Counted from the stretch's first letter, positions 52,524 to 62,189 are shown. The stretch: 64,000 nt of DNA from Nonomuraea typhae (GCF_009760925.1 NZ_VRLV01000022.1:62001-126000), one strand, 5' to 3'. Notes: generated from the sequence alone by a model not told the origin. A program made the numbers and translations.

Positions 52524-52866
52524 CCACATCCTCCCACCTCGCAGGAGCCGGGCTTCGGAGCACAGCAGACCGACACCGGGCCATGGGCGAAGGATCCGCC
52601 CCGTGGCCTTGCGGCAGGTCGGGCTGGGCGGGATGGGGAAGAGCGAGCTCACGCGATCCCGCAGGTCAATGCAGGCTCGCCACCCCTCTTCCAAGATTAA
52701 TACTGAAAAGCCTTTCAGGTAAGACCGTTCAGGGGTTACCGTGAGGGGAGGACAGGGATGATTCATCCCGGCGGCAGAGAGGGGCGCCCCGGCCAGGGCA
52801 CGCCCGAGGCCCTGTCTCCCGACATGTCCGGCAGGCTCAGCTTCCCGGACAGGGACGAGGCTCATC
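52524..52866. other. 343-bp intergenic region before the STAS gene
   Basis: No gene recognised. Holds a small hairpin ctgaaa-agcc-tttcag (52703-52718) in a locally AT-rich patch that could mark the promoter of the STAS gene. Confidence 0.4.
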
Positions 52867-53235
52867 GTGACGCCGCTCCATCTGACTCGCCGCGCGCTGC
52901 CCGGCGGCACCCTGATCGGGGTGGCCGGCGAGCTCGACATCACCAACGCCACCGCACTGTGCACCTACATCGCGCAGGCGCACCCGGACGCCGCCCGCCC
53001 GCTGGTGCTGGACCTGGCCGCGGTCACCTTCATGGACTCAACCGGCCTGCACCTGCTCATCGATCTCCATCATCATGAGGACCAGCGCGGCGGCAGCCTG
53101 CACCTGGCCGCGCCGCACCAGCGGGTGATGCGGGTGCTGCAGATCACCGGCACCGACCAGCTCCTGCACACCTACCGCAGCCTCGAGGACGCGCTGGCCG
53201 CCGCCCACCTGATAGCGCTGCATCCCGCCGGCTGA
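52867..53235 (+). CDS. STAS-domain anti-sigma factor antagonist
   Basis: A 122-residue single-domain STAS protein: GGTLIGVAGELDITNATAL, LVLDLAAVTFMDSTGLHLLIDLHHH (phosphorylatable Ser in MDSTG), LHLAAPHQRVMRVLQITG. Counters an anti-sigma kinase in partner-switching control of SigB/F-type sigma factors. GTG 52867. No kinase or sigma gene is adjacent. Confidence 0.93.
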   Translation: MTPLHLTRRALPGGTLIGVAGELDITNATALCTYIAQAHPDAARPLVLDLAAVTFMDSTGLHLLIDLHHHEDQRGGSLHLAAPHQRVMRVLQITGTDQLLHTYRSLEDALAAAHLIALHPAG

Positions 53236-53247
53236 CCCCAGAGCGGG

Positions 53248-53664
53248 CTACCGGGCTCGGCGGCCCGGTGGCGGGCCGGGCGGGTCACGCTCGGCGAACA
53301 TGTCGATCAGGCACCGCACCGGCAGGTCGGCCTCGGTCGGGTAGCGCAGGCGCAGCTCGGTGTTGAGGGTGTAGTGGTTGTGGCGGCCGACGCGCCGGCG
53401 GGTCAGGTAGCCGGCCTCGTGCAGGTCGTTGACGACGTTCTGCACCGTGCGCTCGGTGATCCCGATCCATGCGGCGATCGCGCGCAGCCGTACGTCGGGG
53501 TCGTGGGCGATCTCCAGCAGCACCCGGGCATGGTGGGTCAGGAAGGTCCAGGGCGGGGTCTCGGGCCGGCCGGACGGGTCAGGCGGGGCAGGGCTCACGA
53601 TGCTCACACTTTCGGCCCGCCGGGTGACAGCCGTTGCGGACGGTGTCGTCTTGGTGACGCTCAC
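53248..53664 (-). CDS. winged-helix transcriptional regulator (MarR/ArsR-like)
   Basis: A 138-residue protein with a disordered N-terminus and a winged helix: FLTHHARVLLEIAHDPDVRLRAIAAWIGITERTVQNVVNDLHEAGYLTRRRVGRHNHYTLN. This type accompanies STAS and stress genes in streptomycetes as I recall. GTG 53664; a later start is possible. Convergent with the STAS gene. Confidence 0.85.
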   Translation of the reverse strand: MSVTKTTPSATAVTRRAESVSIVSPAPPDPSGRPETPPWTFLTHHARVLLEIAHDPDVRLRAIAAWIGITERTVQNVVNDLHEAGYLTRRRVGRHNHYTLNTELRLRYPTEADLPVRCLIDMFAERDPPGPPPGRRAR

Positions 53665-53918
53665 CGGTGTTCAGGGTGAACGACCTTCCAGGTCACGCCC
53701 CTTCCAGGTGGAGATGGCCCGCTCCCGCCCGAACGTCGACTCGGACGGCACAGCGATACGTTTCACCCCTGCCCGAAAGCCCACCGCCCACTCCGCCCCG
53801 GCCATGACGACCGCGCGTGCTCCCTCGGAGGGCCCGGCACCGCGCATTTCATCGGCAGCGTCGAATCCGTCCCTCGCCCGTTCGTCTTCAGGATGTGAAC
53901 CGTCATGAAGGAGTAGCC

Positions 53919-54392
53919 ATGTCCTCAGCGACCCTGCCGCCGGCACGTGACCTCTCACGGCGACGAGCCGACACCCTTGACCGTCTGAGCGGCGGATTCC
54001 ACATGTGGCTGGCCACCGGCAGCGACGGCCACGGGGCACACCTGATCCCCGTCGCCTACGTCTGGAACGGCTCGGCCTTGACCACCGCGACCTTCCGCCG
54101 CAGCCGCACGGTCTCGAACCTGCGGGCCAGGCCAGCGGCGCGGTTGGCGATCGGGGACACCGCGGACGTCGTCCTGATCGACGCCTACCCGGTTCTGCTC
54201 GACGTGCCCACCATCGACGTCGCCTCAGCCGAGGCGTTCGCGAAGGTATCGACAGATCCACGCAACGCCCCAGACACGTTCGTGTACATCCGCCTCGTCC
54301 CCAAGCGGATCCTCGCATGGAACTCTCTGGCAGAGTTCAGCGGCCGTACCCTCATGCTCGACGGCTCCTGGCTTGATACCCCCGTTGACTGA
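53919..54392 (+). CDS. pyridoxamine 5'-phosphate oxidase-like flavin protein
   Basis: A 157-residue split-barrel protein: WLATGSDGHGAHLIPVAYVWNGSALTTATFRRSRTVSNLRARPAARLAIGDT matches PNPOx/F420-binding-type proteins. GAAGGAG precedes ATG 53919. Flavin or F420 cofactor; substrate unknown. Confidence 0.9.
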   Translation: MSSATLPPARDLSRRRADTLDRLSGGFHMWLATGSDGHGAHLIPVAYVWNGSALTTATFRRSRTVSNLRARPAARLAIGDTADVVLIDAYPVLLDVPTIDVASAEAFAKVSTDPRNAPDTFVYIRLVPKRILAWNSLAEFSGRTLMLDGSWLDTPVD

Positions 54393-54431
54393 GCAGCCTC
54401 GTGGCGAACGGGTCGGCTCGTCGTGCGGGGT

Positions 54432-54665
54432 TCAGTCCTCCCCCGCCGCGGCGCGCTCGATGGCCGCCTTCACCACTCCGAAGATCGCTCCCTGCAGCGC
54501 CGCGGCCACCAGCACCTCGCCCCAGCCGTATCGGGTCGAGTCCGCCTCAGGTGGTTCGTCCTTGCCGGAGGCGAGCTTCCACACGTGTTTGAACACCGTG
54601 CCGGCGATCAGACCGCCGAGCACGCCACCGGCCATACGTGCCGGCTTCGCGATGACCTGTTTCAT
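54432..54665 (-). CDS. DUF4235 membrane protein
   Basis: A 77-residue protein: MKQVIAKPARMAGGVLGGLIAGTVFKHVWKLASGKDEPP and a C-terminal helix WGEVLVAAALQGAIFGVVKAAI. Two helices. The family is common in actinomycetes, function unknown. A GTG three codons earlier is an alternative start. Confidence 0.9.
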   Translation of the reverse strand: MKQVIAKPARMAGGVLGGLIAGTVFKHVWKLASGKDEPPEADSTRYGWGEVLVAAALQGAIFGVVKAAIERAAAGED

Positions 54666-54791
54666 GGGGGTCACGCTTACCCAGCCAGATCCTGCCTAGT
54701 CCGCCCTGCCGTACCGGAATTCCCGCGCGAGGCAGGCGCGTATGTCGCGCTCCGCCGGGTAGCAGGACGCACGTCACGATCAGGAGGAATG

Positions 54792-55346
54792 ATGTCACAG
54801 ACTGTTATCGATCTCATCGAGGCGGACCACCGCGACGTTGAGATGATCTTCGAGAAGCTCAAGCGCCAGCCGGAGAACCGGCCCGCGCTGGTGGCCGAGC
54901 TGGCCGCCAAGTTCGTCGCGCACGCGCGCGCGGAGGAAACGAAGGTCTACCCCGAGCTGGCCAAGGCCAAGCCGTCGGAGCGCGGCGAGGTCCACCACGG
55001 CGTCGAGGAGCACCACGAGGCCGAGGAGCTACTGGCCAAGCTGATGGATGCCGACCCCGACAAGCCCGAGTTCATGCGGACCCTGGAGCAGCTGATCAAG
55101 GCGGTCGGCCACCACGTCGAGGAGGAGGAGACCGAGATCCTCCCGGCCATGGCCAAGGCCATCCCCGCCGACAAGCTCGTCAAGCTGGGCCGTGTCTTCA
55201 GCCAGGCCAAGGCCGACGAGCTGGCCACCCCGCCCAAGCCCGTCGGGCGGACCAAGCAGGAACTCGTGGACCAGGCGAAGGAGAAGGGCATCACTGGCTT
55301 CAGCTCGATGACCAAGGACGAATTGATCGACGCGCTCAGCGACTAG
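54792..55346 (+). CDS. hemerythrin (HHE) domain protein with Rho_N/SAP-like tail
   Basis: A 184-residue protein. The four-helix bundle has the diiron ligands in DLIEADHRDVEMIF, AHARAEETKVYPEL, VEEHHEAEELL and VGHHVEEEETEILPAM. The C-terminal 35 residues (TKQELVDQAKEKGITGFSSM, TKDELIDAL) form a Rho_N/HeH-type nucleic-acid-binding unit, an unusual pairing. AGGAGGA precedes two tandem ATG codons (54789, 54792). Senses O2, NO or ROS. Confidence 0.92.
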   Translation: MSQTVIDLIEADHRDVEMIFEKLKRQPENRPALVAELAAKFVAHARAEETKVYPELAKAKPSERGEVHHGVEEHHEAEELLAKLMDADPDKPEFMRTLEQLIKAVGHHVEEEETEILPAMAKAIPADKLVKLGRVFSQAKADELATPPKPVGRTKQELVDQAKEKGITGFSSMTKDELIDALSD

Positions 55347-55848
55347 CGGCACCCTGGCCCTTTGGCCCACCGCTCCGAAGATCAGCCCGCTCTGCGCGGA
55401 GGCGCACGTCGGAGATGATGAAGCCGCTGCGGGGCCGGGTCGGCACCCTGCGCAGGGAGATGGTCAGGTCTTGGCGCGGCACCGTGTAGTCGAGCTGCGC
55501 CAGTTGTACGGCCAGCGTACGAAGTATCGCCATAGTCACCGCTTCGCCGGCACAACGGTGACCGGTGTGCGGATCGCCACCCCCCTGAGGCACGAGATCG
55601 TCGCGTCCGACGGAGACGCCGACGAACCTGCCGGGATCGAAGACGTAGGGACGCTCCCACAGTTCCCCGTCATGGTTTTGGCCGTAGAGGTCGAGCAGCA
55701 CCAGGGCGCCTTCGGACATCTGCTCACCCTGCCAGGTCAGATCCTTGACGGCGAAGGCGCCCACGAAGGGGGCGCCGCGAAGGCGACGTACCAGGCGACC
55801 GCGACCGTGGTCCTGATGATGTTGAGCAGCTCGGTCGCGGCGGACCAC
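55336..55848 (-). pseudogene. CYP152-like cytochrome P450 fragment
   Basis: The C-terminal part is clear: FVGAFAVKDLTWQG, VLLDLYGQNHDGELWERP, FDPGRFV, and the heme loop PQGGGDPHTGHRCAGEAVTM with the Cys ligand, to SGFIISDV. GGGD-x3-GHRCAGE marks the H2O2-using CYP152 group. Upstream, ELLNIIRTTVAVAWYVAFAA of the I-helix is in another frame and the stretch between, plus the whole N-terminal half, is missing. Non-functional. Confidence 0.85.
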
Positions 55849-55942
55849 CCGGCCGCCGCTGCGGCGCCACAGTCATCTATGCCGCTTGCCCCTGAGGCCG
55901 CCGACGAAACAGCCGGTCAAGCGCGCCCTCCAGCGGTCGCCG

Positions 55943-56368
55943 TCAGCAGGCGCGGTAGGCGCGGACGAACGACTCGTACAGGGGACGGGGCAGGACCGGG
56001 CGGCCGGTGGGGTTGATGTTGCGCAGAAAGGCGACGATCTGCGCACGAGGGAAGTCCAGGCCGCGAAAGGCCAGCCACTGGCGCAACGACCGAGCGTCGA
56101 TGCGGGCGGCGAAGCGGGTGTGCAGGAGTTCGCCGTAGAAGGGGGCCGGAGCGCGCTCGCGGAGCCGGTCGAACCCCTTGCGGCTGACCAGCCCGTCGTC
56201 GTCGCTACCGGCAAGAGTGATCAGGAAGTCGACGTCCTCGCCGCTGACCGGGTGCATCAGAGCCAGTCCCAGAAGGATCTCCTCGGCCGAGAGCCGGCCG
56301 TCGCCGTTGCTGTCGAACAACTCGAAGGCGTCTCGTTCGAGGGGTTCGCGGACTCCGGGCGGTGCCAT
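55943..56368 (-). CDS. EF-hand calcium-binding protein
   Basis: A 141-residue protein. First EF-hand loop DSNGDGRLSAEE (in FELFDSNGDGRLSAEEI, residues ~17-33) is canonical; a second, degenerate loop is GSDDDGLVSRKGF. The C-terminal half (LRQWLAFRGLDFPRAQIVAFLRNIN) is helical. GGAG lies before ATG 56368. Calcium-dependent signalling role is unknown. Confidence 0.85.
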   Translation of the reverse strand: MAPPGVREPLERDAFELFDSNGDGRLSAEEILLGLALMHPVSGEDVDFLITLAGSDDDGLVSRKGFDRLRERAPAPFYGELLHTRFAARIDARSLRQWLAFRGLDFPRAQIVAFLRNINPTGRPVLPRPLYESFVRAYRAC

Positions 56369-56481
56369 GGGAAGGACTCCTTTCGCTCAGCCGGCGAGCT
56401 GAGCCGACCTCTCAGCTACCCCGGCAAGCCGTCTTCAGGCATGTTCGGTTGAGGTGGATCGGCGCGGGTAGCGGGCCGGTC

Positions 56482-57579
56482 ATGACAGCCGATCTCAGCC
56501 CGTGCACCGTCGGCGTGGAGGAGGAGTTCCTGCTCGTCGACGCCGCGGGCAGGCCACGCTCCCGTGCGGACGACGTCCTGCTGCGGGTCGGAGAGCACCC
56601 CTTCGGCGGCTCCTACCAGCAGGAGCTCTTCCAGACGCAGATCGAGGCCGCCACCGGGGTGTGCGACACCTTGGAGGACGTGCGCGAGCAGGTGGACCGG
56701 GCCCGCGCGACGCTGTCCGGGCACGCGGAGGCCGAGGGGGTACGCCTGCTGGCCTCGGGTACGCCGCCGATGCCCGGACCGGCGCCCCGTCTGACCTCCG
56801 GCGAGCGGTTCAGGCTGATCACCCGGATCCACGGCCAGGTGGTCGCCGGCTATCAGGCGTGCGGGCTGCACGTGCACGTGGGGGTGGCCGACCCCGATCT
56901 GGCCGTGGGCGTGCTCAACCACCTGCGCCCCTGGCTGGCGACGCTGCTGGCATTGTCGGCCAACTCCCCCATCCACCACGGCCGCGACACCGGGTTCGCG
57001 AGCTGGCGCATGCTGGAGCAGGCCCGTTTCCCCGGCTCGGGAGTACAACCGTGGTTCCGCTCCGCGGCCGACTACAACCAACGCCTCACCCAGCTGCTGG
57101 AGCAGGGGCTGGTGGCCGACCTGGCGATGTCGTTCTGGCTCGCCCGCCGCTCGCCGCGCTGGCCGACCGTCGAGATCCGCGTCGCGGACACCGCCATGAC
57201 GGTGGACGACGCGGTCCTGCAGGCCGCGCTCACCCGTGCGCTGGTCGCCACCGCCTTGTCGGAGCTGGACCACGGCAGGGAGGCGGTGCGGGCGGACAGC
57301 TGCGTGGCCGCCGTGTGGAACGCCGCCCGGCACGGCCTGGACGGCCCATTGGTGGACCCGGTCACCGGAGACCGGGAAGCCGCCGCCGACCAGCTCGCCC
57401 GCCTGATCGCCTTCGTCGCCCCCGCGCTGGAGGAGCTGGGCGACCTGCCGGCGGTCCGCGCCTTGCTGCGGGCCGTGGATCGGCACGGCACGGGTGCGGT
57501 ACGGCAACGCCGCGCCGTACGACATGGACCCAGGGCGCTGCTGGAGGCGCTCACCCACGGGGAACGGACACCGTCGTGA
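56482..57579 (+). CDS. carboxylate-amine ligase, glutamate-cysteine ligase 2 family (YbdK/EgtA-like)
   Basis: A 365-residue GCS2-type ligase: CTVGVEEEFLLVDAAG (Glu for Mg/ATP), GSYQQELFQTQIEAATGVC, ACGLHVHVGVADPDLAVGVLN, NSPIHHGRDTGFASWRM, TVEIRVADTAMTVDDAV. These form the Glu/Mg-ATP site. YbdK-type proteins have weak gamma-glutamylcysteine activity; whether it acts in glutathione-, mycothiol- or ergothioneine-like synthesis is not decided. ATG 56482. Confidence 0.93.
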   Translation: MTADLSPCTVGVEEEFLLVDAAGRPRSRADDVLLRVGEHPFGGSYQQELFQTQIEAATGVCDTLEDVREQVDRARATLSGHAEAEGVRLLASGTPPMPGPAPRLTSGERFRLITRIHGQVVAGYQACGLHVHVGVADPDLAVGVLNHLRPWLATLLALSANSPIHHGRDTGFASWRMLEQARFPGSGVQPWFRSAADYNQRLTQLLEQGLVADLAMSFWLARRSPRWPTVEIRVADTAMTVDDAVLQAALTRALVATALSELDHGREAVRADSCVAAVWNAARHGLDGPLVDPVTGDREAAADQLARLIAFVAPALEELGDLPAVRALLRAVDRHGTGAVRQRRAVRHGPRALLEALTHGERTPS

Positions 57580-57636
57580 ACCAGACGCGGTAGGGCTGAG
57601 GGTGCGTGAGCATCGTCGAATCCCGCCGGGACCTGG

Positions 57637-58494
57637 TCAACCGGGCAGGGTCTCGCCGCCGATCGGGGCCAGGATTTCGCCGCTGTAGTAGGACGACAGG
57701 CGGTTGGCGGCGAAGAACACGTACGAGGGCGCGATCTCGTCGGGATGCGCCGGTCGGCCCATGGGCGTCTGTTCGCCGAAGTCCTCGACCCGCTCCTTGG
57801 GGAAGGTGGCCGGGATGAGCGGCGTCCAGACCGGACCGGGCGCGACCGCGTTGACGCGGATGCCGCGTTCCAGGAGGTTCTGCGCCATCGCCTGGGTGAA
57901 GGCGTTGACCGCGCCCTTGGTGGCCGAGTAGTCCAGGAGCGTCTTGTTGCCGCGCAGCCCGTTGACCGAGGAGGTGTTGACGATCGCCGCCCCTTCTCCC
58001 AGGTACGGCAGCGCCGCCTTGGTCACCCGGTAGTAGCTGTGGATGTTGACCGCGAAGGTGCGCAGCCACTGCTCGTCGGTCAGTTCGTCCAGGGCGTCGA
58101 CCGGCTTTTGATAGGCGATGTTGTTGACCAGGATGTCCAGGCCGCCGAGCTCGGCGACGCTCTGTTCGACGACGTGCCGGCAGTGGGTGGCCTCGGCCAG
58201 GTCTCCGGCCATGAGCACGCACTTTCGCCCGGCCTTCTCGACCAGGGCCCGGGTGTGGGCGGCGTCCTGGTGCTCCGACAGGTAGGCGATGGCGAGGTCG
58301 GCGCCCTCCTTGGCGAAGGCGATGGCGACCGCGCGGCCGATGCCGGAGTCGCCGCCGGTGATCAGGGCCCGTTTGCCCGCCAGCAGGTCGCGCCCGAGGT
58401 AGTCGCGCATTTCGTCGTGCGGGTCCGGAACCATCTGGTCGCTGTCGCCTGGATAGCTCTGTTGCTGGGGTGGCGGGGTGTCGTTACCTGGCAT
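57637..58494 (-). CDS. SDR oxidoreductase of the YhdG/glucose-dehydrogenase-like group
   Basis: A 285-residue SDR with the long N-terminal lead typical of the stress-linked (YhxC/YdaD) group: PGDSDQMVPDPHDEMRDYLG, GKRALITGGDSGIGRAVAIAF, LVNNIAYQKP, IVNTSSVNGLRG, YSATKGAVNAF (Tyr-x3-Lys), VAPGPVWTPLIP. Often in the general stress regulon. GGAGGA before ATG 58494. Confidence 0.94.
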   Translation of the reverse strand: MPGNDTPPPQQQSYPGDSDQMVPDPHDEMRDYLGRDLLAGKRALITGGDSGIGRAVAIAFAKEGADLAIAYLSEHQDAAHTRALVEKAGRKCVLMAGDLAEATHCRHVVEQSVAELGGLDILVNNIAYQKPVDALDELTDEQWLRTFAVNIHSYYRVTKAALPYLGEGAAIVNTSSVNGLRGNKTLLDYSATKGAVNAFTQAMAQNLLERGIRVNAVAPGPVWTPLIPATFPKERVEDFGEQTPMGRPAHPDEIAPSYVFFAANRLSSYYSGEILAPIGGETLPG

Positions 58495-58568
58495 TCCTCC
58501 CGGCTTTCCACACAACGCGAAGTCAAACGTCAGGTGACCCGGCGCGCGGCGGGGGCAGGTGAGCAGGT

Positions 58569-60113
58569 ATGACATCGATTCCCGCAGTCGCCGAGTCGTA
58601 TTGGATGCAGACGACGCCCGCCACGTCGTATCCGCCGCTGGAACAGGACGTCGTCGCCGACGTCGCGGTGGTCGGGGCCGGGATCGCCGGCCTGAGCACC
58701 GCCTGGGAACTGGCGCGCGCGGGCATGTCGGTGGTGGTCGTGGAGGCCGACCGGATCGCCGCCGGAGTGAGCGGCTACACCACGGCCAAGCTGTCCGCCC
58801 AGCACGGCCTGATCTATCAGCGGCTGGCCGAAGCCTACGGCGCGGAAGCGGCCCGTTTGTACGCCTCATCCCAGCAGGACGCCGTGGACCATGTCTGGGA
58901 CGTGGCCGCGGAGCTGGGGGTCGACTGTGAACTGGAACGCCTGCCCGCCTACATCTACGCCGAGTCGCCGGACGAGGCCGGCCACGTGCGCGCCGAGGCC
59001 GAGGCCGCCGGACGTGCGGGCCTTGCCGCCTGTCTCGCCGACGTGACCGGGCTGCCGTTCGAGGTCGCGGCCGCCCTGAAGGTGGACGGCCAGGCCCAGT
59101 TCCATCCGCGCAAATACCTGCTCGCGCTGGCCGATGACCTGACGCGCCGCAAGGCCGCGATCTACGAACGCAGCCGCATCACCGGCCTGAAAGAGGGCAA
59201 GCCATGCCAGATCACCTGCGAGAACGGGCACACGGTCACCGCCGCCGACGTCGTGATCGCCACGCACTATCCGGTCTTCGACCGGGCGCTGCTGTTCTCC
59301 CGCCTCCTGCCACGCCGTGAACTGGTCGTGGCCGCCCCCATCCCCGCCTCCCAGGACCCGGCCGGCATGTACCTCACCCGGGAACACCGCATCCGCTCGA
59401 TCCGCACGGCCCCCTACGGCGACGACCGGCGGCTGCTCATCGTCACCGGCGAGTCGGCCAAACTCGGCGCGGACGACACCGCCGAACGCTTCGAACGCCT
59501 CGCCGGCTGGACACGGACCCACTTTCCCGGCGCCGAGATCGCCTGCCACTGGGCGGCACAGGACAACGACACCACCGACCACCTCCCGCACGTCGGCCTC
59601 TTCCACCCCGGCGCCCGGCACGTCTACGTGGCCACCGGGTTCGCCGGATGGGGCATGAGCAACGGGGTGATGGCCGGCAGCCTGCTCGCGGCCTCGCTGA
59701 CCGGCCGGGAAGAGCCATGGGCCAAGCTGTACGACCCACGGCGCCTCCACCCGATGCGCGAAGCCCTCTCCGTGGCCAGGCAGCAGGCCGAGGTCGCCCG
59801 CCACTTCATCGGCGACCGGCTACGCCGCCCGCACCTCGACCGGGTCGAGGACATCGCGCCCGGCTGCGCGGCGGTGGTCCGGCTGGAGGGCGAGCACCGC
59901 GCGATCTACCGCCAGAAGGACGGCACCGTGCACAACGTGTCGGCCACCTGCACCCACCTGGGCTGCCTGGTGGCCTTCAACGAGGCCGAGACCACCTGGG
60001 AATGCCCCTGCCACGGCTCCCGCTTCGATATCGACGGCAACGTCCTCAACGGCCCCGCCACCAAGCCCCTGACCGGCGTGCGACCCGAGCCGCCGGACAT
60101 GTCCCCGGCCTGA
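58569..60113 (+). CDS. FAD-dependent oxidoreductase with C-terminal Rieske domain
   Basis: A 514-residue two-domain enzyme. DAO-type FAD domain: VAVVGAGIAGLSTAWELARAG, AGVSGYTTAKLSAQHG, YVATGFAGWGMSNGVMAGSL. The C-terminal ~95 residues are a Rieske [2Fe-2S] domain with CTHLGC and CPCHGS. The fold matches YhfW-like proteins. Possibly an amine or thiol oxidase with electron transfer to an outside acceptor. Divergent from the SDR gene, next to catalase. Confidence 0.94.
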   Translation: MTSIPAVAESYWMQTTPATSYPPLEQDVVADVAVVGAGIAGLSTAWELARAGMSVVVVEADRIAAGVSGYTTAKLSAQHGLIYQRLAEAYGAEAARLYASSQQDAVDHVWDVAAELGVDCELERLPAYIYAESPDEAGHVRAEAEAAGRAGLAACLADVTGLPFEVAAALKVDGQAQFHPRKYLLALADDLTRRKAAIYERSRITGLKEGKPCQITCENGHTVTAADVVIATHYPVFDRALLFSRLLPRRELVVAAPIPASQDPAGMYLTREHRIRSIRTAPYGDDRRLLIVTGESAKLGADDTAERFERLAGWTRTHFPGAEIACHWAAQDNDTTDHLPHVGLFHPGARHVYVATGFAGWGMSNGVMAGSLLAASLTGREEPWAKLYDPRRLHPMREALSVARQQAEVARHFIGDRLRRPHLDRVEDIAPGCAAVVRLEGEHRAIYRQKDGTVHNVSATCTHLGCLVAFNEAETTWECPCHGSRFDIDGNVLNGPATKPLTGVRPEPPDMSPA

Positions 60114-60142
60114 CGTGCCGGCCCAGCTCCTGACCACACCGC

Positions 60143-62140
60143 TCAGGCGGCCAGGGTGGAGATGTCGCGGTCGTAGAAGCGGTGCGCGCCGATCGCCTCG
60201 GCGAACGCGTCGGCGACCGGGTCGCCGGTGATGACACCGCGGTCGCCGGGCAGCGCGGCGGCGTGCAGCAGTTCGAGGCCGGTGCCGACTGCCGCGATGG
60301 GCTTGCCGTGCTTGTACGCCTCCCGGATGAAGTGCACCGCCTGCCCGAGCTGGGCGAGCTGCTTGCCGTCGGCGAGCAGCACGGCGTCGTACAGGACCGA
60401 GGCGGCGGTGCCGAGCCGCTTGTCCACCGCCACCTCGCCCGCCATCCCCTCGCGCGGCGCCAGGACCTCGCAGACGGCTCCGAGCTCTTCCAGCCGCCGG
60501 CGTACGGCCAGCACCGCGTCGGCGTCGGCGCCGTCGGCCATCAGCACCGCGACCTTCCTGGTGGCCGGCGTGCCCGGCCGGCCGGCCAGGCTGAGCGCGG
60601 GCGAGGTGCGGTCATGCACCTCGGTTCGCTCCGGTACGGCCAGCCCCAGGCCCGCGGCCACCAAGGCCGCCAGGTCCGGGTGAATCGCGCCCAGGTGAGC
60701 GAGCACGCCTTGCTTGATCGGCCCTTGCGTCACATGCCCGAGCTCGAACAGGAACGCCTCGGCGATGTGCTGCTTCTCCCAGTCGCTCATGCTGTTCCAG
60801 AACAAGGTCGCCTGGCTGTAGTGGTCGGCGAAGCTCGGGCTGCGCTCGCGGACCTTGCGGCCATCCACCCTCTCCTGGAAGTGCCGGTAGCCGTCGCCCG
60901 CCGCAGGGCAGCCGCCGGACAGTGAGTTCGGCGCGTAGCTGGTCCGCGAGGTGTGCACGAGGTGCTGGCCGTACCCATCGCGCTGGTCGTTGTGCACGCC
61001 GGTGAGAGGCCGGTTGACCGGAAGCTGCGCGAAGTTGGGCCCGCCCAGCCGGATCAGCTGAGTGTCGAGGTAGGAGAAGAGCCTGGCCTGCAGCAACGGG
61101 TCGTTGCTGAAGTCGATGCCGGGCACGACGTTGGCCACGTGGAAGGCCACCTGCTCGGTCTCGGCGAAGAAGTTGTCCGGATTCCGGTCCAGAACCAGGC
61201 GGCCGACCGGGCGCACCGGAACCACTTCCTCAGGGATGATCTTGGTCGGGTCGAGCAGGTCGACGCCGAACTCGTGCTCCCGCTCCTCCGGCACGAGCTG
61301 GACCCCCAGCTCCCACTCCGGGAAGGCGCCCTGTTCGATCGCCTCCCACAGGTCGCGGCGGTTGAAGTCGGGATCGTTGCCCTGGATGCGCAGCACCTCG
61401 TCCCACACCAGCGAGTGGGAGCCGAGCAGCGGCTTCCAGTGGAACTTCACGAACGTCCCCTGCCCGGCGGCGTTGACGAAGCGGAAGGTGTGCACGCCGA
61501 AGCCCTGCATCATGCGGTAGCTGCGCGGGATCGCCCGGTCCGACATCAGCCACATGACCATGTGCAGCGTCTCCGGCTGCAGCTGGACGAAGTCCCAGAA
61601 GGTGTCGTGGGCCGACTGGGCCTGCGGGATCTCGTTGTGCGGCTCCGGCTTGACGGCGTGCACGAAGTCGGGGAACTTGGCGCCGTCCTGGATGAAGAAG
61701 ACCGGCATGTTGTTGCCGACCAGGTCGAAGTTGCCCTGCGGGGTGAAGAACTTGGTGGCGAAGCCGCGCACGTCCCGCACCGTGTCGGCCGAGCCGCGTG
61801 AACCCGCCACGGTCGAGAACCGCACGAACACCGGCGTCCGCGCCGACGGATCGTTCAGGAACTGCGCCGCCGTCCACTCGGCCAGCGGCTCATAGACCTG
61901 GAAGTGGCCGTAAGCTCCCGCGCCCCGCGCATGCACGACCCGCTCCGGGATGCGCTCATGGTCGAAACGGGTGAGCTTCTCGCGGACGTGGAAATCCTCC
62001 ATCAAGGTGGGGCCACGCGTGCCCGCGCGCAGCGAGTTGTCGGTGTCGTCGACCCGGATGCCCTGATCGGTGGTCATCGCGGCGTCCGCGGAACGGACGC
62101 GATGCTGGTCGAGCTGGCGGTTCTTGGCGTCTTTGGTCAT
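60143..62140 (-). CDS. katE: large-subunit catalase (HPII type)
   Basis: A 665-residue clade II catalase that disproportionates H2O2. Catalytic His in ERVVHARGAGAYG, Asn in DLVGNNMPVFFIQD, heme-ligand Tyr in ARLFSYLDTQLIRLGG. The C-terminal DJ-1/PfpI-like flavodoxin domain (VAVLMADGADADAVLAVRR, GTGLELLHAAAL) is complete. ATG 62140 is chosen; ATG 62152 is also in frame. Central to the oxidative-stress block. Confidence 0.96.
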   Translation of the reverse strand: MTKDAKNRQLDQHRVRSADAAMTTDQGIRVDDTDNSLRAGTRGPTLMEDFHVREKLTRFDHERIPERVVHARGAGAYGHFQVYEPLAEWTAAQFLNDPSARTPVFVRFSTVAGSRGSADTVRDVRGFATKFFTPQGNFDLVGNNMPVFFIQDGAKFPDFVHAVKPEPHNEIPQAQSAHDTFWDFVQLQPETLHMVMWLMSDRAIPRSYRMMQGFGVHTFRFVNAAGQGTFVKFHWKPLLGSHSLVWDEVLRIQGNDPDFNRRDLWEAIEQGAFPEWELGVQLVPEEREHEFGVDLLDPTKIIPEEVVPVRPVGRLVLDRNPDNFFAETEQVAFHVANVVPGIDFSNDPLLQARLFSYLDTQLIRLGGPNFAQLPVNRPLTGVHNDQRDGYGQHLVHTSRTSYAPNSLSGGCPAAGDGYRHFQERVDGRKVRERSPSFADHYSQATLFWNSMSDWEKQHIAEAFLFELGHVTQGPIKQGVLAHLGAIHPDLAALVAAGLGLAVPERTEVHDRTSPALSLAGRPGTPATRKVAVLMADGADADAVLAVRRRLEELGAVCEVLAPREGMAGEVAVDKRLGTAASVLYDAVLLADGKQLAQLGQAVHFIREAYKHGKPIAAVGTGLELLHAAALPGDRGVITGDPVADAFAEAIGAHRFYDRDISTLAA

Positions 62141-62189
62141 GCGCCGCCGCATACCCACACCCGGGGCGTCAAACAGCCGCCCGCCGCCG

